Source: an uncultured Selenomonadales bacterium (lineage in GTDB: Bacteria > Bacillota > Negativicutes > Acidaminococcales > Acidaminococcaceae). Taken from it: a DNA stretch of 64,000 bases. A model generated the notes under the pieces. It did no database searches and was not told the origin of the DNA. It was given only the letters and a program-made list of their open reading frames with translations. The stretch's first letter is position 1; the number at the start of each line of letters is the position of its first letter. Positions 24,690 to 32,014 of this stretch are shown in pieces. The stretch is taken from positions 1-64,000 of the forward strand of contig ONAN01000002.1 in NCBI GenBank assembly GCA_900315805.1, written 5' to 3'. The translations under genes were made by a program, and so were the position numbers.

Positions 24690-25256
24690 ATGGAACAGAC
24701 GTCGCGCATGCCGAGAGAAGAAGGCACTCTGACGAAAACCCGTACCTTGACGAAAATGGCCCTGTGTGTGGCCCTGCTGGCGATTTCCGCCTATATCTCG
24801 TTCCCGCTGCCGTTCACCCCGGCCATGGTGACGGCCCTGACCATCGTGGTCAACCTGGTGGCCTTCATCCTGAAGCCGCACGAAGCCTTTCTGGTCCTGC
24901 TGGCCTGGATGATCCTCGGCGCCGTGGGCGTGCCCGTCTTCGTCGGCGGCACGGCGGGCCTGGGCAAACTGGTCGGCCCCACGGGCGGCTTCGTCGTCTC
25001 CTTCCTGGTGGCAGGCTGGCTCATGAGCAAGCTGCGCGGCAACGCGAACTCCTTCAAACGCTTCGTGTTCCTCGGCATCGTTGTCGGCATGCCGGTCATC
25101 TACATCGGCGGCTGCATCTCCATGTACCTGGTGGCGCACATGAGCGTCTGGGCGACCCTGGTGGCGGCCGTGTTCCCCTTCATCGTCGGCGATGTCGTGA
25201 AAGTGCTGATTGCCGCCTTCCTGGCCACGCGCATCAACAAGCTGGTCAAGGACTGA
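24690..25256 (+). CDS. bioY: Biotin transporter BioY
   Basis: 188 residues with five or six hydrophobic segments and the BioY phrases FPLPFTPAMVTALT, GAVGVPVF and GPTGGFVVSFLVAGWL. It is the S-component for biotin uptake, alone or with an ECF module encoded elsewhere. The ATG at 24690 is chosen because AGGAG at 24676-24680 touches the earlier ATG at 24681 but is nine bases from this one. A BirA-type operator lies upstream. Biotin is relevant to the decarboxylase subunit at 38948-40498. Confidence 0.93.
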   Translation: MEQTSRMPREEGTLTKTRTLTKMALCVALLAISAYISFPLPFTPAMVTALTIVVNLVAFILKPHEAFLVLLAWMILGAVGVPVFVGGTAGLGKLVGPTGGFVVSFLVAGWLMSKLRGNANSFKRFVFLGIVVGMPVIYIGGCISMYLVAHMSVWATLVAAVFPFIVGDVVKVLIAAFLATRINKLVKD

Positions 25257-25275
25257 CGGATTGCGGAATGCCAAC

Positions 25276-25309
25276 CCCGGTTCCTTTACAAAAGGGACCG
25301 GGATTTTTT
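25276..25309 (+). terminator. Terminator or attenuating hairpin after bioY
   Basis: An eight-bp stem with CCCGGTTCC and GGACCGGG arms (25276-25284/25295-25302) and six Ts. The thiolase gene starts 40 bases later without a clear promoter of its own, so partial read-through is likely. Confidence 0.65.
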
Positions 25310-25348
25310 ATAATGGATGTTGTGAAACTACCTGTGAGGGGGAACGAC

Positions 25349-26533
25349 ATGAAAAAGACCTATATGCTCGGCGGCCTGCGCAGCCACATCGGCGTCCGCA
25401 ACGGCATCTTCAAGGATGTTCCGGCGGAAAAGCTGGCGGCGGCGGTGCTGACAGCCCTTAAGGAAAAATACCCTGCCGTGGAAGATGTCGAGGAATTCTT
25501 CGCCGGCAATGCCGTCGGAACGGGCGGCAACATCGCCCGTCTGGCAGGGCTGACGGCGGGATTCGCCGACACGGTGCCGGCCCTGACCATCGACATGCAG
25601 TGCGCGTCGGCGGCAGCGGCCATCGAAGCGGGCATGCTGAAGATCGCCTGCGGCCTGGCGGACGTCGTCGTGGCCGGCGGCTTCGAATCGAGCTCCATGC
25701 AGCCGCTGAAACACTACGCGAAACACGATCCGCGCTACACGCCGGAAGGGTTCAAGGTGTCCCAGTTCTCGCCCAACACGACGAGCGCCAAAGCCATGCT
25801 CGAAGGGGCGGAACGGACGGCCCACGTCTACGGCGTGAGCCGGGCCGAACTGGACCGGGCGGCCATCGCCAGCCACGCCAAGGCCAAAGCGGCCCGTGAA
25901 GCGGGGTATCTGAAGGATGTCATCGTCCCGGTCTTCGGCAGCACGAAGGACGAATGCATCCGCGACCGCATGGGCGAAAAGCTGGCGTCCCGCATGCCGA
26001 CGCTGTTCACGGCGGAAGAGACGGCGGCCCTGCTGCAGTCGGACCAGCCGGTGCAGCCCGTATTGACGGCGGCCAACGCGTGCCTCACGAACGACGGCGC
26101 GTCCTTCGTCGTCCTCGCCTCGGAAGACTATTGCCGGGCCCACGGCATCCGGCCCGCCCTGGAGATGCTCAGCGCCTGCGACGTGGGCGTGACGCCCCTC
26201 ATGTGCCCCACGGGCACGCTGGCGGCAGGGGAGCGGCTCCTGCGCCAGACCGGCCTGGCCGCGCGGGACATCGATTTCTTCGAATACAACGAGGCCTTTG
26301 CGGTCATCACCGTCCTGTTCCAGCGCAAATACCCGGAACTGGCGGACCGCTACTGCCCCTGGGGCGGCGCCCTGGCCTACGGCCATCCCTTCGGGACTTC
26401 GGGCGCGACGCTGCTGCTGCACCTGTGGCAGGAACTGAAGCAGAAGGGCGGCCATCTGGGCCTGCTCAGCATCGCCGGCGCCGGCGGCACGGGCGCGGCC
26501 CTTCTGGTGGCGCGCACGCCCCAGTGTGAATAA
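25349..26533 (+). CDS. Thiolase-family enzyme (YhfS-like), atypical C-terminal site
   Basis: 394 residues from the ATG at 25349 (GAGGGGG upstream). The nucleophilic cysteine is Cys85 in DMQCASAAAA, the NEAF motif and His346 (YGHPFGTSG) are present. The usual C-terminal Cys in CxGGGxG is Ser374 in LSIAGAGGTG, so the second catalytic cysteine is missing. With bioY before it and an AMP-forming ligase after it, the set matches Bacillus yhfU-yhfT-yhfS, which belongs to the BirA regulon. A biotin- or acyl-related role is inferred; the substrate is unknown. Confidence 0.82.
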   Translation: MKKTYMLGGLRSHIGVRNGIFKDVPAEKLAAAVLTALKEKYPAVEDVEEFFAGNAVGTGGNIARLAGLTAGFADTVPALTIDMQCASAAAAIEAGMLKIACGLADVVVAGGFESSSMQPLKHYAKHDPRYTPEGFKVSQFSPNTTSAKAMLEGAERTAHVYGVSRAELDRAAIASHAKAKAAREAGYLKDVIVPVFGSTKDECIRDRMGEKLASRMPTLFTAEETAALLQSDQPVQPVLTAANACLTNDGASFVVLASEDYCRAHGIRPALEMLSACDVGVTPLMCPTGTLAAGERLLRQTGLAARDIDFFEYNEAFAVITVLFQRKYPELADRYCPWGGALAYGHPFGTSGATLLLHLWQELKQKGGHLGLLSIAGAGGTGAALLVARTPQCE

Positions 26534-26558
26534 GATGTACCAATAAGAAGGGTGGACC

Positions 26559-27929
26559 ATGGATTATTACGATTTGCTGGAACAACACGCCGCATCCCAC
26601 GGCGATTCGCTGTATATCGCGGCCCACGGCCGGGAATACACCTATGCCAGGGCGTTTCAGGAAGCCCGCGGCTTCGTGCGGCCCGCCTGGGCGGCGCGGT
26701 TCCCGAAGGAGTACAAGGCGACGGTCCTCATCGTGACGAGCGACCTGTACCACCAGCTCCTGGCCTTTACGGCCCTCATGAAGGCCGGCCAGGTGCCGGT
26801 CATCGGCCATTACGACCTGCCCAGGGCCGCCGAGGCGCAGATGGTGGAGCGGAACCGGATCGCCTTCGTCCTGTCCGAGGAAAACGGGACGTGGACGCTG
26901 CGGGACGGGTGCGCCCCTGCAGCGGACGGGAAACCGGCGCCCGCCCCGTACCAGGATGTGTGCATGGGCGTCCTGAGCTCCGGCTCGACCGATGTCCCGA
27001 AGGTCATGTACCGCACGTACGAAAGCTGGGCGGGGTTCTTCCCCGTGCAGAACGAGCGCTTTTTAATTGACCGGCAGGCCGTGGTCCTCGTCGAGGGCAG
27101 CTTCGGCTTCACGGGCAACCTGAGCGTGTGGGCGTCGGTCATCTACGCCGGCGCGTGCCTCGTCGTGAGCGACGCCCTCAACTGCCGCCAGTGGCTGCGG
27201 CTCATCGACCAGTACGGCGTCACGGTGCTCTACCTGGTGCCGACGAAGCTGAAACTGCTGACGCAGTACCTGGACGCGCCCCATGACACGATGCGCATGA
27301 TCCTCGCCGGGTCGCAGCTGTTGGGCGCGAAGACGGCCGAACGGCTCCATGCCGGCTTCCCGAAGACGGACATCATTCTCTATTACGGGGCCAGCGAGCT
27401 GGACTACATTACGTGGCTCAGCTACGACGAAGTGCTGCGGTACCCCGACAGCGTGGGCAAGCCTGTGCCGGGCGTGCGCGTGTGGAGCGAGAAGGGACTC
27501 ATCTACATCGACACGCCGTACCACGTGGCCGGCCTGGCGCAGCCCTGCACGCTCAACGACGCGGGGTATTTCAACGACGACGGCTACCTGATCTTCGAAG
27601 GCCGCGTGACGAACATCATCAACAAGGGCGGCTTTAAGATCAACTGCACCAAGGTTCAGAACGCCATCGAGGACCTGGACGGCGTCGTCGAGACCGTCGT
27701 CTTGCCCTACGACGACCAGGGCCGCGGCCAGGAAGCGGCCGCCTTCATCGTCGTGGAAAAGGACCCGGCCGTGCAGGCCCGCTTCACGAAGCAGTCCGTG
27801 CGCAAGGCCCTGCAAAAGACCCTGATGCGCCAGGAAATCCCCAAAAAGATCCGCTTCGTCGACGCCATTCCCCTGAACAGCCGCGGGAAAACGGACAAGG
27901 CGGCCCTGCTGCGGCAGCTCGAAGTATAA
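26559..27929 (+). CDS. AMP-forming acyl-CoA ligase (YhfT/MenE-like)
   Basis: 456 residues, short for the ANL family. The phosphate loop is LSSGSTDVPKV near residue 140, YYGASELDYIT is the A5 motif, and the hinge and C-terminal domain include GYLIFEGRVTNIINKGGFKI and the lysine in NSRGKTDKAAL. It activates a carboxylic acid via an acyl-adenylate to the CoA ester. It is 25 bases after the thiolase and probably uses or supplies the same acyl-CoA. Confidence 0.88.
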   Translation: MDYYDLLEQHAASHGDSLYIAAHGREYTYARAFQEARGFVRPAWAARFPKEYKATVLIVTSDLYHQLLAFTALMKAGQVPVIGHYDLPRAAEAQMVERNRIAFVLSEENGTWTLRDGCAPAADGKPAPAPYQDVCMGVLSSGSTDVPKVMYRTYESWAGFFPVQNERFLIDRQAVVLVEGSFGFTGNLSVWASVIYAGACLVVSDALNCRQWLRLIDQYGVTVLYLVPTKLKLLTQYLDAPHDTMRMILAGSQLLGAKTAERLHAGFPKTDIILYYGASELDYITWLSYDEVLRYPDSVGKPVPGVRVWSEKGLIYIDTPYHVAGLAQPCTLNDAGYFNDDGYLIFEGRVTNIINKGGFKINCTKVQNAIEDLDGVVETVVLPYDDQGRGQEAAAFIVVEKDPAVQARFTKQSVRKALQKTLMRQEIPKKIRFVDAIPLNSRGKTDKAALLRQLEV

Positions 27930-27935
27930 AAGGAC

Positions 27936-27964
27936 TTGACAATCCATACCCATAAGTATAAAAT
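27936..27964 (+). promoter_or_regulatory. tRNA-Lys promoter
   Basis: TTGACA (27936-27941) and TAAAAT (27959-27964) have 17 bases between them and lie about 50 bases before the tRNA. Confidence 0.7.
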
Positions 27965-28016
27965 ATTTTTGTTGTGAAACTGACAGTCCGCCGATGCGGA
28001 ACGTCAGACACCACGC

Positions 28017-28092
28017 GGTCCATTAGCTCAGTTGGCAGAGCACCTGACTTTTAATCAGGGTGTCCCCAGTTCGAGTCTGGGATGGATCACCA
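28017..28092 (+). tRNA. tRNA-Lys (anticodon UUU)
   Basis: The cloverleaf is complete: acceptor 28017-28023 with 28082-28088 (one G-T pair), D arm TAGCTCAGTTGGCAGAGC, anticodon stem CCTGA/TCAGG around CTTTTAA, T arm CCCAG-TTCGAGT-CTGGG, and an encoded CCA. The UUU anticodon is an MnmA thiolation substrate. Confidence 0.96.
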
Positions 28093-28101
28093 GCAAGTCC
28101 A

Positions 28102-28136
28102 GGCAGCAAGCCGGTTTCCGGCCTGCTGCCTTTTTT
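28102..28136 (+). terminator. tRNA-Lys terminator
   Basis: A GGCAGCA...TGCTGCC stem with inner GCCGG/CCGGC pairs (28102-28130) is followed by six Ts. Confidence 0.85.
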
Positions 28137-28242
28137 CTTTGCGCGGCCGGGAAAAAAGTTCGGAATTCCGCCTATCTTTTTTTCCCCGGTGACGGTACAA
28201 TGTAGCTGTAACAACCAAACCAAGGAAAGGCAGGTGCAGGCC

Positions 28243-28815
28243 ATGGACAAGGAAAAGCGGGACGACGCGCCCGTCACGCAGGGCAACCCCGTCACGCGCG
28301 AAGTGGAGCGCAAGGTGGCCCAGTCCCTCAAAAAAGACTGCAAACCGTTGGGTATCCTCTACGAAGCGCTGCTCAACGCCGAAGACAGCATCGACAACGT
28401 GGGCACGGCGACGGACCCCGACAAGGACCATACGGGCATGCGGCCCTCCGAAGCACGGTACAAGCTGCACAAAGGCGACCATATCCTGGCCCACCGCGGC
28501 TGCTTCAGCCACCACGGCATCTACGACGGCGACGGCCGCGTCTACCAGTACGACTGCTTTTTGCCGGACCTGCTGCCGAAAGTCATGCACGTGTCCCTGG
28601 AGTGCTTCGCTTCCGGCGACCCCATCCAGGTCTTCGACGAAGGCACCTTCTACAGCCCCGACGAAATCATCGAGCGGGCCAAGTCGCGCCTGGGCGAGAC
28701 CCGGTACGACCTGATTTGCAACAACTGCGAAAACTTCGCCACCTGGTGCCGCCTGGGCGGTGCCGTGGAGGAAAAACCGGAAGAGGCGGACACGCTGATT
28801 CCCATCAATCCCTGA
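28243..28815 (+). CDS. LRAT-domain (NlpC/P60-superfamily) protein
   Basis: 190 residues from the ATG at 28243. The first 70 residues are charged and unmatched. Then GDHILAHRGCFSHHGIYDGDGRVYQY gives the catalytic histidines of the permuted papain-like LRAT fold. DLICNNCENFATWCRLG holds the active-site cysteine (NCEHF-type motif, here NCENF). Such proteins are acyltransferases or hydrolases; the bacterial substrates are mostly unknown. No signal peptide, so it is cytoplasmic. It is monocistronic, with a terminator on each side. Confidence 0.85.
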   Translation: MDKEKRDDAPVTQGNPVTREVERKVAQSLKKDCKPLGILYEALLNAEDSIDNVGTATDPDKDHTGMRPSEARYKLHKGDHILAHRGCFSHHGIYDGDGRVYQYDCFLPDLLPKVMHVSLECFASGDPIQVFDEGTFYSPDEIIERAKSRLGETRYDLICNNCENFATWCRLGGAVEEKPEEADTLIPINP

Positions 28816-28834
28816 ATTATGGTACGATGTCCTG

Positions 28835-28859
28835 GCCGGCCCAAACGGGCCGGCTTTTT
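28835..28859 (+). terminator. Terminator after the LRAT gene
   Basis: An eight-bp G+C stem (28835-28842/28847-28854) with an AAAC loop and five Ts. Confidence 0.85.
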
Positions 28860-28995
28860 GCTGCAAACCATAATCGAATTTTTAGATTATCATCATTTGT
28901 TTAATCAATATTTTTGCAAATTCGTTTAATATGTGACACTTTTCCCCGAAAATCGGCGGGCGGATTTGCCACGCCGTGAAAATTTCCGAAAAAAG

Positions 28996-29024
28996 TTTAC
29001 AGGGACATCTTTTCCCGATACAAT
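28996..29024 (+). promoter_or_regulatory. Promoter of the ABC importer operon
   Basis: TTTACA (28996-29001) and TACAAT (29019-29024) are 17 bases apart. The 28866-28940 stretch upstream is A+T-rich. The short leader contains CTGAGAG, but not the rest of a TPP riboswitch. Confidence 0.6.
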
Positions 29025-29087
29025 TATTTTAATATGAGCCGGCCTGCGCGGCGGGCTGAGAGAGTTTAGGAAAGGGTAGTGAAGGAT

Positions 29088-30098
29088 ATGTTGTTTTCGG
29101 GTAAAAAAATGAAGGCAGTGGCAGCGGCGGCGATGCTGGCGCTGGCCATGGGAATCGTCGGCTGCGGCGGCGGTGACAAGAAGGCCGCTTCCGGCACGTC
29201 GGGCAAAACGTATAAGGTAGGCATTGTGCAGCTCGTGGAGCATGCGGCCCTCGACGCGGCCAACAAGGGCTTTGTCGACGGCATGGCCAAGAAGGGCTTC
29301 AAGGAAGGCCAGAACGTGACCTATGACCGCCAGAACGCGCAGGCCGACCAGTCGAACCTGCAGAACATCGCCCAGCGGTTCGTCAACAACAAGGTGGACC
29401 TGATCTGCGCCATTGCGACGCCGGCGGCCCAGACCGTGGCGAACGCCACGAAGGACATCCCCATCGTGGGCACGGCCATTACGGACTACAAGCAGGCCAA
29501 ACTGGTTCAGGATCCGGCCAAACCGGGCACCAACGTGACGGGCACGACGGATATGAACCCCATTAAGGAACAGATGGACCTGCTGCATAAAGTGTTCCCC
29601 AATGCCAAGAAAGTCGGCGTCATTTACAGTTCCAGCGAAGTGAACTCCCAGACGCAGGTGGAAATCATGAAGAAGGAAGCCAAGGCGCTGGGCCTGGAAG
29701 TGGCCGAAGCGACGGTTTCCAACGTCAATGATATTCAGCAGGCCGCGAGCAGCCTCGTCGGCAAGGTCGATGTCCTGTACATTCCGACGGACAATGTCAT
29801 GGCGTCCGCCGTTCCGACGCTGTGCAAAGTGACGAACGAGGCCAAGCTGCCCGTCGTCTGCGGCGAACCGAACGAAGTCAAGGCCGGCGGCATGATCACC
29901 CTGGGCATCGATTACTACCAGCTGGGCGTCATGACCGGCGAAATGGCGGCGGATATCCTGAATGGCAAAGCCAAACCGCAGGATATGGCCATCCAGTCCC
30001 AGAAGCAGTTCAAAGTCGTCGTCAACCAGAAGAATGCCGACCTGCTCGACGTCAAGATTCCGGACGATGTGCTCAAGGGTGCGGAAATCCTGAAATAA
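29088..30098 (+). CDS. ABC transporter substrate-binding lipoprotein (COG2984, TrpX-type)
   Basis: 336 residues from the ATG at 29088; a GTG at 29079 is possible. The signal peptide ends with a lipobox GIVGC. The mature part is the type I periplasmic-binding fold typical of COG2984 (VGIVQLVEHAALDAANKGFVDGMAKKGF near the start, VKIPDDVLKGA at the end). Relatives bind aromatic amino acids or other small organic molecules; the ligand cannot be told here. It is followed by a terminator-like hairpin, then permease and ATPase genes. Confidence 0.88.
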   Translation: MLFSGKKMKAVAAAAMLALAMGIVGCGGGDKKAASGTSGKTYKVGIVQLVEHAALDAANKGFVDGMAKKGFKEGQNVTYDRQNAQADQSNLQNIAQRFVNNKVDLICAIATPAAQTVANATKDIPIVGTAITDYKQAKLVQDPAKPGTNVTGTTDMNPIKEQMDLLHKVFPNAKKVGVIYSSSEVNSQTQVEIMKKEAKALGLEVAEATVSNVNDIQQAASSLVGKVDVLYIPTDNVMASAVPTLCKVTNEAKLPVVCGEPNEVKAGGMITLGIDYYQLGVMTGEMAADILNGKAKPQDMAIQSQKQFKVVVNQKNADLLDVKIPDDVLKGAEILK

Positions 30099-30114
30099 CC
30101 CTGTCAAACGCGGA

Positions 30115-30149
30115 GAGGGAAGTTCGACTGAACTTCCCTCGCCGTTTTT
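30115..30149 (+). terminator. Intercistronic terminator between binding protein and permease
   Basis: An 11-bp perfect stem (30115-30125/30130-30140) with a four-base loop and five Ts. Leaky termination here would give more binding protein than permease, as is common for importers. Confidence 0.8.
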
Positions 30150-30197
30150 CTGCCGCTTTGCGGCGTGCAAAACCAACGTGAAAGAAGGAACTCCGAT

Positions 30198-31082
30198 ATG
30201 CTCAATCTTGCAGTGTCCACGGTGGCGCAGGGCCTGCTCTGGGCCATTCTGGCCCTGGGCGTCTACGTGACCTTCCGGGTGCTGGATCTGGCCGACCTGA
30301 CCTGTGAAGGCAGCTTCCCCCTGGGAGCCGCTACGGCCGCCGCCTTCCTGGCCGGCGGGCACAGCATCGCCACGGCCGTCCTGGCAGCCGCCATCGCCGG
30401 CATGCTGGCCGGCGCCGTGACCGGCCTGCTGACCACCAAAATGAAGATTCCCGCCCTCCTGGCAGGAATCCTGACCATGATCGCCCTCTATTCGGTCAAC
30501 CTGCGCATCATGGGCAAAGCCAACCTGTCCCTGCTGGGCGTCCCCACGATTTTCGCGAACATGCAGAGCCTGACCGGCTTGAACCACACTTACACGACGC
30601 TCGTCGTCGGCCTGGTCGTGGTCCTCGTCGTGGGCTTTCTGATGTACTGGTTCTTCGGTACGGAAATCGGCGCGGCCATCCGCGCGACGGGCTTCAACCA
30701 GCAGATGATCCGCGCCCAGGGCGTGAATACGGATATGACCATCATCCTGGGCCTGGTCATCAGTAACTGCCTCATCGCCCTGTCGGGCGCCATGATCGCC
30801 CAGAACAACGGCTTCGCCGATGTCGGCATGGGCGTCGGCACCATCGTCATCGGCCTGGCTTCGGTCATCATCGGCGAGGTCCTTTTCGGCACGCGGTCCT
30901 TTTCGAACTGCATGATTTCCGTCGTCCTCGGCTCCGTGGTGTACCGTATCGTCATCGCCGTGGTGCTGCAGCTCGGCATGCCGCCCAATGACCTGAAACT
31001 GTTCACGTCCATCCTGGTGGCGCTGGCCCTGGCCATGCCCATGATCCAGGCGAAGTTCAAGGGAAGGAAGGTGAGCCGCTGA
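30198..31082 (+). CDS. ABC transporter permease (COG4120)
   Basis: 294 residues from the ATG at 30198. It is very hydrophobic, with about eight or nine membrane segments, and has the BPD_transp_2-type stretch TEIGAAIRATGFNQQMIRAQGVNTD that contacts the ATPase. The last codon overlaps the ATPase start (TGATG). It forms the channel for the ligand of the 29088-30098 lipoprotein. Confidence 0.9.
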   Translation: MLNLAVSTVAQGLLWAILALGVYVTFRVLDLADLTCEGSFPLGAATAAAFLAGGHSIATAVLAAAIAGMLAGAVTGLLTTKMKIPALLAGILTMIALYSVNLRIMGKANLSLLGVPTIFANMQSLTGLNHTYTTLVVGLVVVLVVGFLMYWFFGTEIGAAIRATGFNQQMIRAQGVNTDMTIILGLVISNCLIALSGAMIAQNNGFADVGMGVGTIVIGLASVIIGEVLFGTRSFSNCMISVVLGSVVYRIVIAVVLQLGMPPNDLKLFTSILVALALAMPMIQAKFKGRKVSR

Positions 31083-31879
31083 TGTTGAAGATGGAACATG
31101 TCTACAAGACATTCTTTCCCGGCACGATCAACGAGAAGAAGGCCCTCATCGACCTGAACCTGGAACTGGAAGACGGGGACTTCGTCACCATGATCGGCGG
31201 CAACGGCGCCGGCAAATCGACGACCCTGAACGCCGTCGCAGGCGTCTGGCCCATCGACAAGGGCAAGATCCTCATTGACGGCATCGATGTGACGCACAAA
31301 CCGGAACACAAGCGGGCCAAGTACATCGGCCGCGTGTTCCAGGACCCCATGCTCGGCACGGCCGGCGGCATGATGATCGAGGAAAACCTCGATATCGCGT
31401 CCCGCCGCGGGGAATTCCCGGGCCTGCGATGGAGCATGAGCGAAGAAAAACACGAAAAGTTCTACCGCATGCTGAAGGAACTGGACCTGGGCCTGGAAGA
31501 CCGCATGACCTCGAAGGTAGGCGTCCTGTCCGGCGGCCAGCGCCAGGCGCTGACGCTGCTCATGGCCACGCTCAAGAAGCCCAAGCTGCTCCTGCTGGAC
31601 GAACACACGGCGGCCCTGGACCCCAAGACGGCGGAAAAGGTGCTCGGCCTGACGAAGACCATCGTCGAGCGCGACGCCCTGACGACCCTCATGATCACCC
31701 ACAACATGCGCGACGCCCTGCGCTTCGGCAACCGCCTCATCATGATGCACGAAGGCCGCATCCTCATCGACGTGCGCGGCGCGGAAAAGCAGAAGCTGAC
31801 CATCCGCGACCTGCTGGAAATGTTCGAAAAGGCCAGCGGCGGCGAAGGCGACGTGAGCGACAAGCTGCTGTTGGGTTGA
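31082..31879 (+). CDS. ABC transporter ATPase (COG1101)
   Basis: 265 residues. Walker A GGNGAGKST, signature LSGGQRQALTLL, Walker B KLLLLDEHTAALD and the switch histidine in MITHNMRDAL are all intact. It drives the importer of the two previous genes. After the stop, a different frame stays open and coding-like (31875-31949, to VSAALADE), as if one extra G in the GGG at 31874-31876 had shortened the C-terminus. The catalytic core is unaffected. Confidence 0.92.
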   Translation: MLKMEHVYKTFFPGTINEKKALIDLNLELEDGDFVTMIGGNGAGKSTTLNAVAGVWPIDKGKILIDGIDVTHKPEHKRAKYIGRVFQDPMLGTAGGMMIEENLDIASRRGEFPGLRWSMSEEKHEKFYRMLKELDLGLEDRMTSKVGVLSGGQRQALTLLMATLKKPKLLLLDEHTAALDPKTAEKVLGLTKTIVERDALTTLMITHNMRDALRFGNRLIMMHEGRILIDVRGAEKQKLTIRDLLEMFEKASGGEGDVSDKLLLG

Positions 31880-31960
31880 GGAAGGCGCGTCCACGGAATG
31901 GCTCGAACCGGTGGACCAGAAGGTGTCCGCCGCATTGGCAGACGAGTGAAGCCTGTCCTG

Positions 31961-32003
31961 AAAAAAGCCCTTGTATCCGTTACGATACAAGGGCTTTGTT
32001 TTA
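31961..32003. terminator. Bidirectional terminator
   Basis: A 14-bp perfect stem (31964-31977/31984-31997) flanked by A and T runs. It closes the ABC operon and the convergent MocR-type gene. Confidence 0.88.
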
Positions 32004-32014
32004 TGATGTTTGTA

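Noticed and set aside
29050-29090. CTGAGAG in the leader of the binding-protein gene, suggesting a TPP riboswitch
   Set aside because: The other conserved TPP parts (the ACCTGA block and P1/P2 pairing) are absent, and the transporter type does not fit.
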